The notes under the pieces are model-generated. The model was given only the letters and a program-made list of their open reading frames with translations. It had not been told where the DNA came from and ran no database searches. 64,000 bases of DNA from Microstegium vimineum (lineage: Eukaryota; Streptophyta; Magnoliopsida; Poales; Poaceae), in contig CM039137.1 in NCBI GenBank assembly GCA_022036555.1, positions 4,930,942 to 4,994,941 on the forward strand, given 5' to 3'. The translations under genes were made by a program, and so were the position numbers. Below are positions 23,607-35,251 of this stretch, in pieces. Each line of letters starts with the position of its first letter. Positions within the stretch are counted from its first letter, which is position 1.

Positions 23607-26600
23607 ATGGCCAATTTCGCGCTCGTCGGCGCCGATGACTGGCCCGCCTCCTCGATCTGTCACTCGCATCTGACGGGGTTGGTGGAGAGTGGTCTTCTCC
23701 GGCCTGTTACCACGGCGGAGAGGCCGAAGTGGATGCTTCCGCCGCGGGACCACGCCGAGCCCAACCCGCCGGAGGGGTACGTGGTGTCGTTCGAGATCTT
23801 CCACCGGGCGGGACTGGGGGCCCCACCCAGCTGCTTTCTGCGAGCGCTCCTCTACCATTACGGCATGGAGCTCTAGCACCTCACCCCCAACGGCGTCAGC
23901 CAGGCGGCGATCTTCGCCGCGGTGTGCGAAGGCTACCTGGGGATCGAGCCCCACTAGGAGCTGTGGCTCCATATCTTCAAGGCCAGCATCTTCCACGCCT
24001 CGGTCACCGCTGGTACCCGCCGGAGGGTCAGGGCCGGGTGCTGCAGCATCTCCGTCAAGCGGACGAAGTGTTGGCTTTCGGCGAAGCCGTCCTCGAGCCA
24101 CTCCGGATGGCACTCCGGGTGGTTCTACCTGAGGAACGACGACGATCTGCTCCCGCCGTACACCGGGAGGACACTCGACGCCGAGCCCGACCGATGGGGG
24201 TACGGCGTCCCGACGGACAAGCAAAACCGCCTCGATGGCTTACTGGACGTGCTCAAGCGTCTGAAGGAGGCGGGGCTTACCGCGGAGATCGTCGCGTCGG
24301 CGTTCCACCGTCGGCGGGTCGTGCCACTGATGGCTCGACCCCTCCGCATCGACAAGATGGGTCCGGGGGTCGATCTCTCGGGCTGTCGCCTCGTCGAGGA
24401 AGAACTGGCCCCGGACAGGGTGGCCAGCAGCGTCCGTCGTTTCTTCGCGGGGTCGTTCGACCCCAAGAACATCGCGAAGATCCCCATGAAGCCGGACGAG
24501 GGTTTCTTTGAGCTGGTAAGGTCCTTTCCTCCGGTTAGAGTCCTCGCTCTCGTCCCTTCCGTCCTCTCCGCCCGTGCTCTAACTGCCTTGCGTTCCGCAG
24601 GGGAATGTGTCCTACAAACCCTCGCCTCCGCCGGTGACGGAGGGCCGGGCCACGAAGGAGGCAAATCGCCTCCGCGCGGAGAAGCAGAAGGCCGACAAGG
24701 ACAAAGCCAAGGTGAAGACGTCCAAGAGGGCCCGGGAGAGGGAGCTGAGGAATCAGCGGCGGGCCCGCCAGAGGCGGGAGGGCCTCGAGGAGGAGTTGTC
24801 GCCCTCGGAAGAGGAGGACGAGGAGGACGAGGAAGAGGAGGTGACGAACTGGAACGATTTGGAGGAGGAGGAGACGGCGCCCGAGCAGGCGGCCGTTGCA
24901 ACTGGTGGAGGGGAGGGGTCGACCTCGAGGTCGGCCCCTTCCGTCGAAGCTGGGCCATGGGCGGAGCGCCCCGTGGCTTCTCAGGAAGTCGTGCCGTGGC
25001 AGACGCGGTCGCAGACGTCGCGGTCCTCGTCGGGGGGTCGACCGAGCGAGCCCCCGACGCGCGCCGCGTCGAGCGCACGGGTGCCGGGCCCGCCGGCGCA
25101 GGTGGGGACCGGCAAGGGGACAACGGTGGCGCCGCCGTCGAAGGGTCGATCGAGCGAGCCCCCGAAGCCTGCCGCGTCGAGCGCACGGGAGCTGGGCCCG
25201 TCGGCGCAGGTGGGGGCCGGCAAGGGGACGACAGTGGCGCCGCCGGCCCCTGCCCGGGAGAAGGTGCCGAGAGCCGCCACGAACCCCGCTCCCCGGGCAG
25301 TGGTGCTCCAGAGCTCGACCAGCCCTACGGTCACCGGGCCGAAGCATCGGGTTCCGAGGGGGCAAGTCGCTTTCATAAACGTTTGTCTGTATTTTCTTTT
25401 TGTCGATAATGACCCGTGCTTCTTATTTAGGTCGAAGCGCCCGCAGGGAGCCGCGCCCCTCGCCCCCGCCAAAAAGCTGAAGACGGGGGCTGCGGTCCAA
25501 GCAGCCGCCGAGGTCGGTCCGGCCGCCCCGCCCCCTTCGACGGTTACCCCCGAGGCGGCATGGGCAGCCAAGGCCCAGGAGGCGATGGCGCGGGGGAAGG
25601 CGTAGGGGGCCTCGGCATCTGCTCCGACGACGGAGGAGGCGAACCCGCCGGTGGTGGTGGCCGCCGAAGCGACGGTCGTGGCGCCCGCGCGGCCGTCAGA
25701 AGAAGTCGCACCTAGCGCCCCAGGGGGCGCGGAGCTTCCGCCGACGGCGGTCGCGGCCGAGGAGCTGAAGGTGGTCGGGCCCCAGGCCCCATGAACGAGG
25801 GGGAGCTCCGGCTCACCCAACGCCGGGGCGTTGGCCCGGGGGCCTAGCTGCGCTGGAGGCTCGACTCCAGCTCGAGCGCGAGGGTACGACTGCCGCCGCG
25901 CCCGAGGGCCCCTCGACGACACCGGGGCTCGAGGTGGGGGTCCGGTCGAGCGCGCCGAGGGAACGCCCGCGCCGGCGCAGGGCGGGATGTTGATGGAGTC
26001 CACCCCCGCCCAGGTGGACGAGATGGTGGCCGAGCTGGTGGACCCGGCGGAAATGGCCATCACCGCGGCTCCTCGGGCGGAGCCGGAGGTGGCTCAGCCT
26101 CCCCTCGAGGTTGGGGGGCCGCTGTCTCGAGGTAAGTCACATTTCGACTCACTCGAGATGCAGTGGGTTCACCTTGCTGGGTGTTAATTTTTTCGAGTCC
26201 TTCATCGCGCAGGGCCGCTCTACTGGCCGATATCTTCTTCTACCCATGGCGACGGCTTGGCGGGGCCGTCGACGTCCTCGCGAGGCGGCCCAGGGGACGG
26301 GAGAGGGCAGGCGGGAGAAGCCTCGCCCCTTTCCGCTTATCGAGGAGTGGGGGACCTGCGCGATGACGTCACGGGGACGGTCGAGGAGAGGATCACCGCC
26401 CGCAGCGTGGCCTGGGGCCAGGAGGTCCTCGAGTTGGTGGACCCTCGAGACCCCGAGCGGCTCTTCCTCACGCTCGACGACCAGGCCGAGCTCCGACGGT
26501 GCGAACACGTCGAGGAGTATCGGGCCTTGTTTGAGCGCTCGGTACGTCGCGCTGCGGAGGTCGCCGCCGCAGACATACGCGAGGGAATGGAGGTAGGTTC

Positions 26601-27840
26601 TCTTCTACCTTAGATTGTACTTGAATTGTCTGGTTGCCGTTTATTGACGATCTTCGTTTTTATCTTCGTCAGTCGCTGCGGGTGAGGTCTTACGAGAAGT
26701 CCCAGTACATTCTCCGGGTACAGGGATAACTCTCGACCCTCCACGCCTCGCTAGATAGGGCGAGGGATGAGGTCGCCCGTGCGAAAGCTGAGACGGCGGC
26801 TGTCCAGAAGGATGCCGAGTCGAAGGTCGCCCATGCGAAGGCCGGCTACGAGGCCATCCAGAAGGAAGCCTGGGCGGCCTTGTCGTCGGCGCAGGGGAAG
26901 CTCGACGTCATCGTTCAGTCGACCATCACCGTCGGGCTGGAGCGGGATGCTGCCCTCGAGGCCCAGTGCAAGGCGGAGGAGGAGGCTGCTTGGCTGAAGG
27001 AAGAGCTGGCCCGGGTGACGGAAGACATCCGAGGGCTCCGGGGAGACCTCGACCCCGTCTCCCGCGAGCGCGACACTCTGGCCACCTCGGAGGAGAAGGC
27101 TCGGACCCGCACGACCTCCTTGGGCGTGGTGGCGATGAACCAGAGGAGGGCCCTCGATGACGCAGGCAGAACCATCGAGGGCCTCGAGGCCAAGGTCAAG
27201 GATCAGTCCTCTGACCTTGTCGCCGTCCGCCGCCAGCTCGAGGAGACCGAGCAGGCCTACTCCACCTTGGACGTGCAGGCAAAAGGTGAGTGCTTCGAGG
27301 GTGTTACAGAATCTGTCCTGCCTCGACCCTTTTTCTACTTTTTTGGGTGTTGACTGTTGCTTGCTTGTTTTGGCAGAGCTCGCGAAGGAGAACGCCCGCA
27401 CCCACAAGGACCTGGACAATCTTCAGGGCCTCCTCGGCACTGAGGCGAACCTCAACGCGACGCTTGCGGCCGCCATCAACACCTTCTGCAACGACCTCTC
27501 GGTCAGGCCGGAGCCGGAGGTGGAGGGGGATGCTCGAGGGGACTCCCTGCTGCGCCGCTTCTACTCCATGACGCGGGGGGTGACGGAGAATGTCCGAGCC
27601 GCCCTGCATGTGGGCGTGAAGCGGGCCCTCGCGGTCGTCAACTCACTCTACGACGTGGACCTCAACCTCGTTGTCGACGGGTTCGCCACCGACCCGAAGC
27701 TGACCGAGGAAGAGAACGACACGAAGTGCCAGGAGTTGATGGATCACGCAGAGGTGCCAGGAGGCCTGCTGGCGAGACTCTTCGAGCCCGAAGTGATCCC
27801 CTCGGTGGACGAGCAACCCTTGGATGGTGTCGACGGGTAG
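23607..27840 (+). pseudogene. Spliced antisense gene of element D ('putative gypsy-type transposon' protein), nonsense-broken
   Basis: A gene opposite to gag-pol. Exons inferred from GT-AG borders and frame continuity: 23607-24512, 24602-about 25363, about 25432-26129, 26213-26592, 26672-27284, 27377-27840. Exon 1 encodes a roughly 300-residue globular domain resembling the 'putative gypsy type transposon' family of grasses. Exon 2 is Lys/Arg- then Glu-rich (DEEDEEEE near 24820), followed by low-complexity Pro/Ala/Ser. Exon 5 is a long heptad coiled coil (LKEELARVTEDIRGL). Exon 6 ends in an acidic tail. In-frame stops lie at 23874, 23955, 25603, 25792 and 26727; all are reachable by a C-to-T or G-to-A change, and I found no frameshift. 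Extra ORFs, some antisense, are known in Tat elements; their function is not established. Confidence 0.75.
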
Positions 27841-27978
27841 TCTCGGGCCTGCGAGCCATATCTGGACAAAAAGGTCCATGTAATAGTTAGGCCTTTGTAC
27901 TGATACAATGCCAAGCCCCCGAGGGCTTTTTGTGTATAATGCATTTTGATCGATATGCACATAGTTAATTTTGTTTTT

Positions 27979-28699
27979 TCGAGCTTTCCCTGCTTTTCTT
28001 TGCCTGAGTCGACGCCTGTGAACTAAGCGTTGGACGCACGCTCGTATCCCTGGAAGGGGGGTGGCGAGCGGGGATACCGTAGCCCTGGGGCGTAGGTGGG
28101 TCCCTGGCTCGACGACACCCTCTCCCCTTAGGGAGTTCGAGGCGCCTTTGCTTAGTTATGAAGCGTACTCGAGGGAAAGAACGAGAGGGAGAGTCGAGTT
28201 TCGAAAAAACGTTCGAGTTTTTCGGGGACTTAGGAGGGGGTGCCCCCCTGTTAGCCCCGAGGGAGGCTCGACTTTGCTGAGGCAAAGTTGAGGTTACCTT
28301 AGTGCTATAGACGGGTTCGTCTCGTTATTTCTACTTCTCGAGCTCTCTCTGCTTTTCTTTGCCTAAGTCGATGCTTATGAACTTAAGTATTCGATGCACG
28401 CTCGTATCCCTGGAAGGGGGGTGGCGAGCGGGGATACCGTAGCCCTGGGGCGTAGGTGGGTCCCTGGCTCGACGACACCCTCGACCCTTAGGGAGTTCGA
28501 GGCACCTTTACTTAGTTATGAAGCGTACTCGAGGCGAAGATCGAGAGGGAGGGTCGAGTTTCGAAAAAGCATACGGGTTTTTCGGGGACTTAGGAGGGGG
28601 GTGCCCTCATGTCAGCCCCCGAGGGGAGCTCGACTTTGTCCGGGGTGAGTCGAGGCTACCTTCGAGCTACGAACGAACGTGAAATGTGTTTCGAGAACA
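27979..28699. repeat. Two tandem ~360-base repeats in element D
   Basis: The copies start near 27979 and 28339; for example CTCGTATCCCTGGAAGG is at 28041 and 28401, an offset of 360 bases. The repeat lies between the 3' end of the plus-strand gene and the 3' end of the minus-strand pol, that is, between two convergent transcription units. It has no coding capacity. Confidence 0.88.
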
Positions 28700-28755
28700 T
28701 TTTATTCATTCGAGAGTTTGTACATAAATGCGAAAATGTACAAGGCCCTGGGGCC

Positions 28756-31700
28756 TCAGGGATAGAAGCGACGTAGCTGTTCGATGTTCCACGCGTTGGT
28801 GAAGATCTCGCCCTTCTCGTTCTTTAGTTTGTAAGTGTCGGGCTTCAGCACCTCTGCCACGATGAAGGGTCCCTCCCAAGGTGGTGTCAACTTGTGACGC
28901 CCCTTGTTGCTTTGTCGACGACGCAGAACGAGGTCGCCGACGTTGAGGTCCCTTTTGCGCACGTTTTTGTCGTGGTAGCGCCGCAGCGTCTGTTGGTACC
29001 GTGCCGACTTGAAGAGGGCCGTGTCACGGGCTTCCTCGAGCTGGTCGAGGGAGTCCTCTCGGGCTACCATGTTGGCTTACTCGCTATAGGCTTTTAGTCG
29101 AGGGGACCCGTACTCGAGGTCAGTGGGGAGGACGGCCTCTGACCCATAGACCAAGAAGAACGGGGAGAACCCCGTGGTTTGACTCGGTGTCGTTCGGAGA
29201 CTCCATAGCACAGCGGGCAGCTCGTCGACCCATCTCCCTCCATGTCTGTTCAGCCGGTCGAAGATCCTTGGCTTGAGGCCCTGCAAAACCATACCGTTGG
29301 CACGCTTGACCTGACCGTTAGTTCGAGGGTGGGCAACTGCGGACCAATTCACCCTGATGTAGTGGTGGTCACAGAAGTCCAGGAACTTTTGGCCGGTAAA
29401 CTGCGTGCCGTTGTCGGTGATAATGACGTTGGGGACCCTGAAGCGGTGGATGATGTCGGTGAATAATAGCACGGCTTGCCGAGACTGGATATTGGCGATG
29501 GGTCGAGCCTCGATCCACTTCGAGAACTTGTCGATAGCCACGAGAAGGTGAGTGTGCCCACCCTTGGTTCTTTTCAGGGGGCCGACCATGTCGAGCCCCC
29601 ATACTACGAACGGCCAAGTTATGGGTATCATCTGAAGAGCTTGGGCGGGTAGGTGGGTCTGCCTGGCGTAGAATTGGTATCCCTGGCAGGATCGAACGAG
29701 TTTGGTGGCGTCGTTGACAGCCGTCGACCAGTAGAAGCCCTGTCGAAAGGCACTTCCTACCAGTGTTCTCGGCACCGCGTGGTGGCCACAAGCCCCTGAG
29801 TGTAGGTCCTTCAGTAATGCCCTCCCCTCCTCGAGGGTGCGGCAGCGTTGAAGTACACCCGACGGGCTACGTCGATATAGTTCGCGGTCATCCTCGTATA
29901 GGACGTAGGTTTTGGCACGTCGAGCTACTCGACGGGCTTCCGTGCGGTCTTCCGGGAGTTCGCCTCGCGTCAGGTACTCGAGGTAAGGCGCGTGCCAATC
30001 CGTCGGAGGGGTTGGCGCCACGGCGGCCCCGTCGATCTCCATGACCTCTCCCCCGCTCGAGGGGGGATCGGTCGAGGGGGGTGGGTCGACCCCTTGCTCG
30101 AGGGCGGGAGCCCCAGAGTCCAGGTCGACGGATGGTGTGTGCAGATCCCTCGAGAAGATATCGGGAGGGACCGTCCCTTGAGTAGACACGATTTTGGCCA
30201 GCTCGTCGGCAGCTTCGTTGTACCGACGGGCTACGTGGTTGAGCTCGAGGCCATAGAACTTGTCCTCGAGCCTTCGGACCTCCTTGCAGTAGGCTTCCAT
30301 CTTAGGATCATGGCAGCTTGAGTCTTTCATCACTTGGTCGATCACCAACTGAGAGTCCCCTCGCACGTCGAGGCGTCGAACCCCGAGCTCGATGGCGATG
30401 CGCAGGCCGTTGACGAGGGCCTCGTACTCGGCGACGTTGTTGGAGGCGGGGAAGTGGAGGCGGATGACGTAGCGCATATGGACCCCTGAGGGTGATATGA
30501 ATATCAATCCGACGCCTGCTCCCGTCTTCATCAACGACCCGTCGAAGTACATGGTCCAGAGCTCGCTCTGGACCTGCGCTGGGGGTAGTTGGGTGTCGGT
30601 CCATTCTGCAACGAAATCTGCCAGTACCTGAGACTTGATGGCCTTCCAAGGGGCGTAGGAGAGGGTCTCCCCCATGAGCTCGACGGACCACTTGGCGATC
30701 CTTCCCGATGCCTCCCGGTTCTGGATTATCTCTCCGAGGGGGAAAGATGAAGCCACAGTGACCGGATGGCCCAGGAAATAGTGTTTGAGCTTCCGCCGAG
30801 TGAGGACGACCGCGTACAGTAGCTTCTGGATGTGGGGATACCTCGTCTTGGTCTCAGAAAGGACCTCGCTCATGAAGTAGACAGGCCTCTGAACCGGCAG
30901 GGCGTGTCCTTCCTCCTCCCTCTCGACTACTATGACCGCGCTGACTACCTGGGTAGTTGCTGCGACATAGAGCAAGAGGGGCTCGGCCGGGCTCGGGGGT
31001 ACCAAGACCGGGGGCGAGGTGAGCAAGGCCTTGAGCATCAAGAGCGATTCCTCGGCTTCGGCGGTCCACGCGAAGTGTTCCGTCTTCTTCAGGAGGCGGT
31101 AAAGGGGTAGGGTCTTCTCTTCGAGCCTCGAGATGAAGCGACTGAGGGCGGCGAGGCACCCAGTAACCCTTTGCACGCTCTTGAGGTCGTTGATCGGGCC
31201 CATCCTCGTGATGGCGGTTACCTTGTCGGGATTGGCCTCGATGCCACGCTGGGAAACTATGTACCCTAAGAGCATGCCTCGAGGGACCCCGAAGACACAC
31301 TTCTCAGGGTTCAGTTTTATGCGATTAGCCCTGAGGCACCCAAACGCGATCTCGAGGTCTCCGACCAGGTTTCCGACGGTTCTGGACTTGACCACGATGT
31401 CATCGACGTAGGCCTCGACGGTCGGCCCTATGTGTTTCCTGAAGACGTGGAGCATGCATCGCTGGTAGGTGGCCCCGGCGTTCCACAAGCCGAAGGGCAT
31501 GGTGAGGTAGCAAAACATGCCGAAGGGAGTGATGAAGGAGGTCGCGAGCTGATCGGACTCCTTCATCTTTATTTGGTGGTAGCCGGAATACGCATCAAGG
31601 AAGCAAAGGGTTTCACATCCCGAAGTGGAATCTACTATTTGGTCGATGCGTGGTAAAGGAAAAGGAACTTTAGGACATGCTTTATTCAAACTGGTGTAGT

Positions 31701-32775
31701 CTACACACATCCTATCCTTCCCATTCTTTTTCTTTACAAGCACGGGATTAGCTAACCACTCGGGATGATGTACCTCCTTGATGAATCCGGCCTTCAAAAG
31801 CTTGTCGACCTCCTCCCCGATGATCCTGCGCTTCTCCTTGTCGAAGCGGCGCAGGCGTTGTTTCACTGGTTTGGACCCGGCTCGGATGTCCAAGGAGTGC
31901 TCGGCGACCTCCCTCGGAATGCCCGGCATGTCCGAGGGGCTCCATGCGAACACGTCGGCATTCGCACGGAGAAAGTCGACGAGCACTGCTTCCTATTTGG
32001 GCTCGAGGGTGGCACTGATCGTCAGCACCTTCCCATCCGCAAGGCCGGGGTCGAGCAGGACGGTCTTTGTGTCTTCCGCCGGCTTGAAGTTGCCAGCGTG
32101 GCGCTTGGGGTCGGGGATCTCTCCGGACAAGTCGTCGAGGGCCGCGAGGATAGCCGAATCCTCACGGGCTTCGGCTTTTTCCACGCACTCGACGTCGCAG
32201 TCGTATGCGTGCTCGTAGGAGGTGTCGACGGTGATGACCCCCGAGGGCCCCGGCATTTTGAGCTTGAGGTAGGTGTAGTTCGGGACCGCCATGAACTTGG
32301 CGTACCCCAGTCTACCGATGATGGCGTGGTAGGTGCCTCGCCACGCGACCACCTCGAAGGTCAGCTCTTCCTTTCGGAAGTTCGAGGGGATGCCGAAACA
32401 GACCGGTAGCTTGATGCGGCCGATCGGGAGTGCCTTCTTCCCCGGGACGATCCCGTGGAACCCCCCCGCGCTGGGCAGGAGCATGGTCCTCGAGATCCCC
32501 AGGAGGTCAGGGGTCTCGGCGTAGATGATGTTGAGGCTGCTCCCCCCATCCATGAGCACCTTGGTGAGGCGGGTGTTGAGGATGATCGGGCCGACGACGA
32601 GCGGGTAAGCCCCCGCGTTGGGGACGTCCTCGGGCTGGTCATCCTGATCGAAGGTGATCGGCGTGTGGGACCAGTCGAGGTACCGCGGGGCCTGGGCCCG
32701 AACGGAGAAAACTTCTCGACGCTCCCTCTTGCGCTGGCGCGTTGTGAGGCAAGTCGAGGGTCCCCCGTAGATCAT
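28756..32775 (-). pseudogene. Gypsy/Tat pol of element D: protease, RT, two RNases H, integrase
   Basis: The minus-strand frame starts near 32775. The aspartic protease motif (VLMDGGSSLNI) is near 32555. Reverse transcriptase has LDAYSGYHQIKMKE and the YVDD active site (about 31408). A Gypsy RNase H follows, then an archaeal-type RNase H (MYFDGSL...), the mark of the Tat lineage. The integrase has an HHCC finger and core motifs LDMVGP and TDNGTQF. An in-frame TAG at 31993-31995 separates protease from RT and a TAA at 29077-29079 cuts off the integrase C-terminus, which resumes in frame and ends at 28756. Two key residues are lost: the last Cys of the HHCC finger is Tyr (CQGYQF), and the catalytic Glu of the D,D-35-E triad is Lys (QVKRANG, codon 29305-29307). 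The integrase is therefore expected to be inactive. Confidence 0.88.
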
Positions 32776-35194
32776 GTAGCAGTCGTGGATCTCGGGGAAG
32801 CCTCCTTTTTGACATCACCCCTAACGTGGGCGTCACAGGGCGGGTCTTCTTTGCCGTCATCTCTCCTGAGGCCAGGAGGGACGAAGTGCTTCCAGAGCAT
32901 GCGGCAGTCCTCGAGGCGGTGGTTGGCCGGCCCCATATGATAAGGGCAAGGCTCTTTCAGCATCTTATCGAAGACGCCCCCGTCGGGAGGGGCCCCTCGA
33001 GGCTTCCTCTTGTCTGCCACAGCGACAAGGTCGTCGGGCTCATCGTCATGCTCGACGTTGGGCTCGACGTTGCGTCGGCCCGGTTGGTTCTTCTTCTTCT
33101 TCTTCCGGCCGCCGTTGCCGCCGTTGTTCCTTCTGGGCCCCTTGTTTCTCTTGGGCCCATCATCCGAGCCCCCGGGCTCCTCCGCCTTGCCCTTCCCCTT
33201 CCCTGGGGGAATCTGGAAGAAGGCGCCAACAGCTTCTTCGCCAGCTGCGTAGTTGGCGATGACGTCCATGAGCTCGTTGGCGGTCTTGGGGGTGTTTCGC
33301 CCCAGCTCCCACACCAACTCTTTGCAGGTTGTCCCGGCGATGAACGTCGTGATGACCTCGTGGTCGGAGATGTGGGTCAGTGCGGTGCGCTGCTTCGAGA
33401 ATCGGCGGGTGAAGGCGCAGAGGGTCTCCCCTGGCTTCTGCTTGCAGCTGCGAAGGTCCCAGGGGTTGCCCGGCCGCTCGTAGGTGCCCTTGAAGTTGCC
33501 CTCGAAGATCCGGACCAGGTCGGACCAGTCCTGGATCAAGTCCGGGGGTAGCTCCTCGAGCCACCTTCGAGCGGTGTCGGAGAGGAACAGTGGGAGTTGC
33601 CGAATGATGACGAGGTCATCTTTGGATCCACCCAGCTAGCATGCCAGCTTGAAGTCGGCAAGCCAGAGCTCTGGCTTGGTTTCGCCATTGTACTTGACCA
33701 GGCTGGTGGGTGGTCGGAAACGTACGGGCAGGGAGGCCCGCCGGATGGTTCTTCCGAAGACTCGGGGCCCCGGCGGCTCCGGAGACCGGCATCGGTCTTC
33801 GTCGCTGTCGTAGCGCCCACCTCGGTGAGCGCTATAGCCTCGAGCCTCGGCGTCGCCGTACCGACGTCGATTGTTCACTAGAGGGGGGAGGTCATCGACG
33901 AGGCGTTCCTGAACCGGTCGTGGCTCGACCCGGCCCTGGGGCGCCTTGTTCTGGTGGACAGAGACCTCCCGATTTTGTCGAGGGGGTGCTGCTTGTCGCT
34001 CAGAGGCAGCCCCTCAACGCCTCGAGGCCGAGCTCTCCGCCTGCTGCACGGCCGCAGTTTGGAGAAGCCCCTGGATTTCGTCCCTGATACGCCGTGCCTA
34101 GGGGGTTGATGGCGCCGGCATGTCACGGAGCAGCATCGCGGCTGCTACGACATTCTGGTTGGCGCGGTTGAAGACTCGGGGTTCGGCGTTCCCCTCCTCG
34201 ACGATCTGCCGGTGGACCTCTCGGGCCCGCTCGCGAGCTCCTCCACCCTGAGGACGCCCTCGATCCCGCTCGAGGGCGTGTTCGAGCTGCTGAAGACGCA
34301 GGCGCTCCTCCTCGAGCTTGCTGAGAAGCTCTCGGACCTGCGTAATCTGGACGTCGGGGGGTGGATCGGCTCTATCAGGACTTGGGGGGATGGCATCTCA
34401 TGCCGGTGTAATGTTAGCCCCTCCCCCTTCTTCGGTGGCCGTGGTATCGTCGACGTCGTCCTGGAGGTCGGTTTGCTCGTCGAGGTGGAAGCACTCCCGA
34501 GTGGAGTCGTAACTCTCGTCGGGAGAGTCCGAGTCGGGGTCGGCGTGGTAGAAGTGGGGGAAGAGCCTACCCGTTTATTCCTCCTCCAGGCGCCGCCGTA
34601 ATGTGCCCCACGTACGGGGCAGTTCTGGCTTGCCCGGTGAAGTGGTGGTGACGGGATCGGCCGTCGCCCACGACGGAGTCCATGGAGACTCGTCATATGT
34701 ATGTATCCGCGGCCCTGCGAAAGCAGAGTAGAGTCCGGCACTGTTGCGAAGCCCGTATGGGAACGGATCAGCGGCGGTGACGAGGTTGAGGGTGTCGGAG
34801 AAGCCACGGGAGCCTCCGGGGACGATGACGTGGCAGAGCCGAAGTCCCGCTCGGGGAGACGCCCGCCCTTGGCCCACAAGCGTGGGTCAAGCGGACCCCT
34901 AGGAGAAGGGGCCGTGTCGCCAACTGGGACCGAGGGTACGGTATCCGGCGCCCCAGAGCTCGCACGACGGCGAGCACGTTGGAGCCGCTCACGCCTCCTC
35001 CTGATCGCAGGCCAGAGACGCAAGCGGAGGGACCGTCGCCTGATCCTTGCTGGCTCCGGCGCAGCGGAGCTGCTGACGTCTAGGCCACGGGCGGAGGGGG
35101 AGACTATGAAGTCGCCCTGGTCCGTGGAAACGAACCCTAGACTGTCAAACCAGATGACGGTGGTGAACGGGAACGGTGGGATGGTGGAATCCAT
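32772..35194 (-). pseudogene. Tat-type gag of element D
   Basis: The likely start is the ATG at 35194 (MDSTIPPFPF), the first Met after the primer site with a hydrophobic N-terminus. The N-terminal third (about 34600-35194) is Arg/Pro/Ser-rich. A Glu/Arg-rich helical part lies at about 34100-34350. A retrotransposon gag domain spans about 33200-33700 (RRWLEELPPD; FKGTYERPG; ETLCAFTRRFSKQR). The C-terminus is basic (GGNGGRKKKKKNQPGRR) and has a CPYH...H..EDC zinc-like segment near 32915-32950. The gene is broken: a TAG at 33636-33638, other stops and frame changes between 33880 and 34600, and a change of frame into pol at a short A run near 32810, where a one-base slip would join gag to protease. 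Gag-pol frame offset could be original or decay; I cannot decide. Confidence 0.75.
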
Positions 35195-35231
35195 CTGAGA
35201 GAGTAGTTCGGAATTGATCAACACGCGAATC

Positions 35232-35250
35232 CCCCTACCTGGCGCGCCAA
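35232..35250 (-). other. Primer-binding-site region of element D
   Basis: On the minus strand TTGGCGCGCCAGGTAGGGG follows the 5' LTR after one base. The TGGCGC... start is typical of grass Gypsy primer sites; the tRNA is not identified here. It fixes the minus strand as the element's coding strand. Confidence 0.7.
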
Positions 35251-35251
35251 C

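Noticed and set aside
24249..25409. Long plus-strand open frames overlapping exon 2 of the antisense gene in other frames (and the minus-strand ones at 24125-25186, 24981-26063)
   Set aside because: GC-rich low-complexity DNA opens several frames at once; only the frame that joins across the GT-AG introns gives a continuous globular plus coiled-coil protein.
32826..33551. Plus-strand open frame of 241 codons over the D gag
   Set aside because: It is the shadow of the minus-strand gag domain, which has recognisable family motifs; the plus frame has none.
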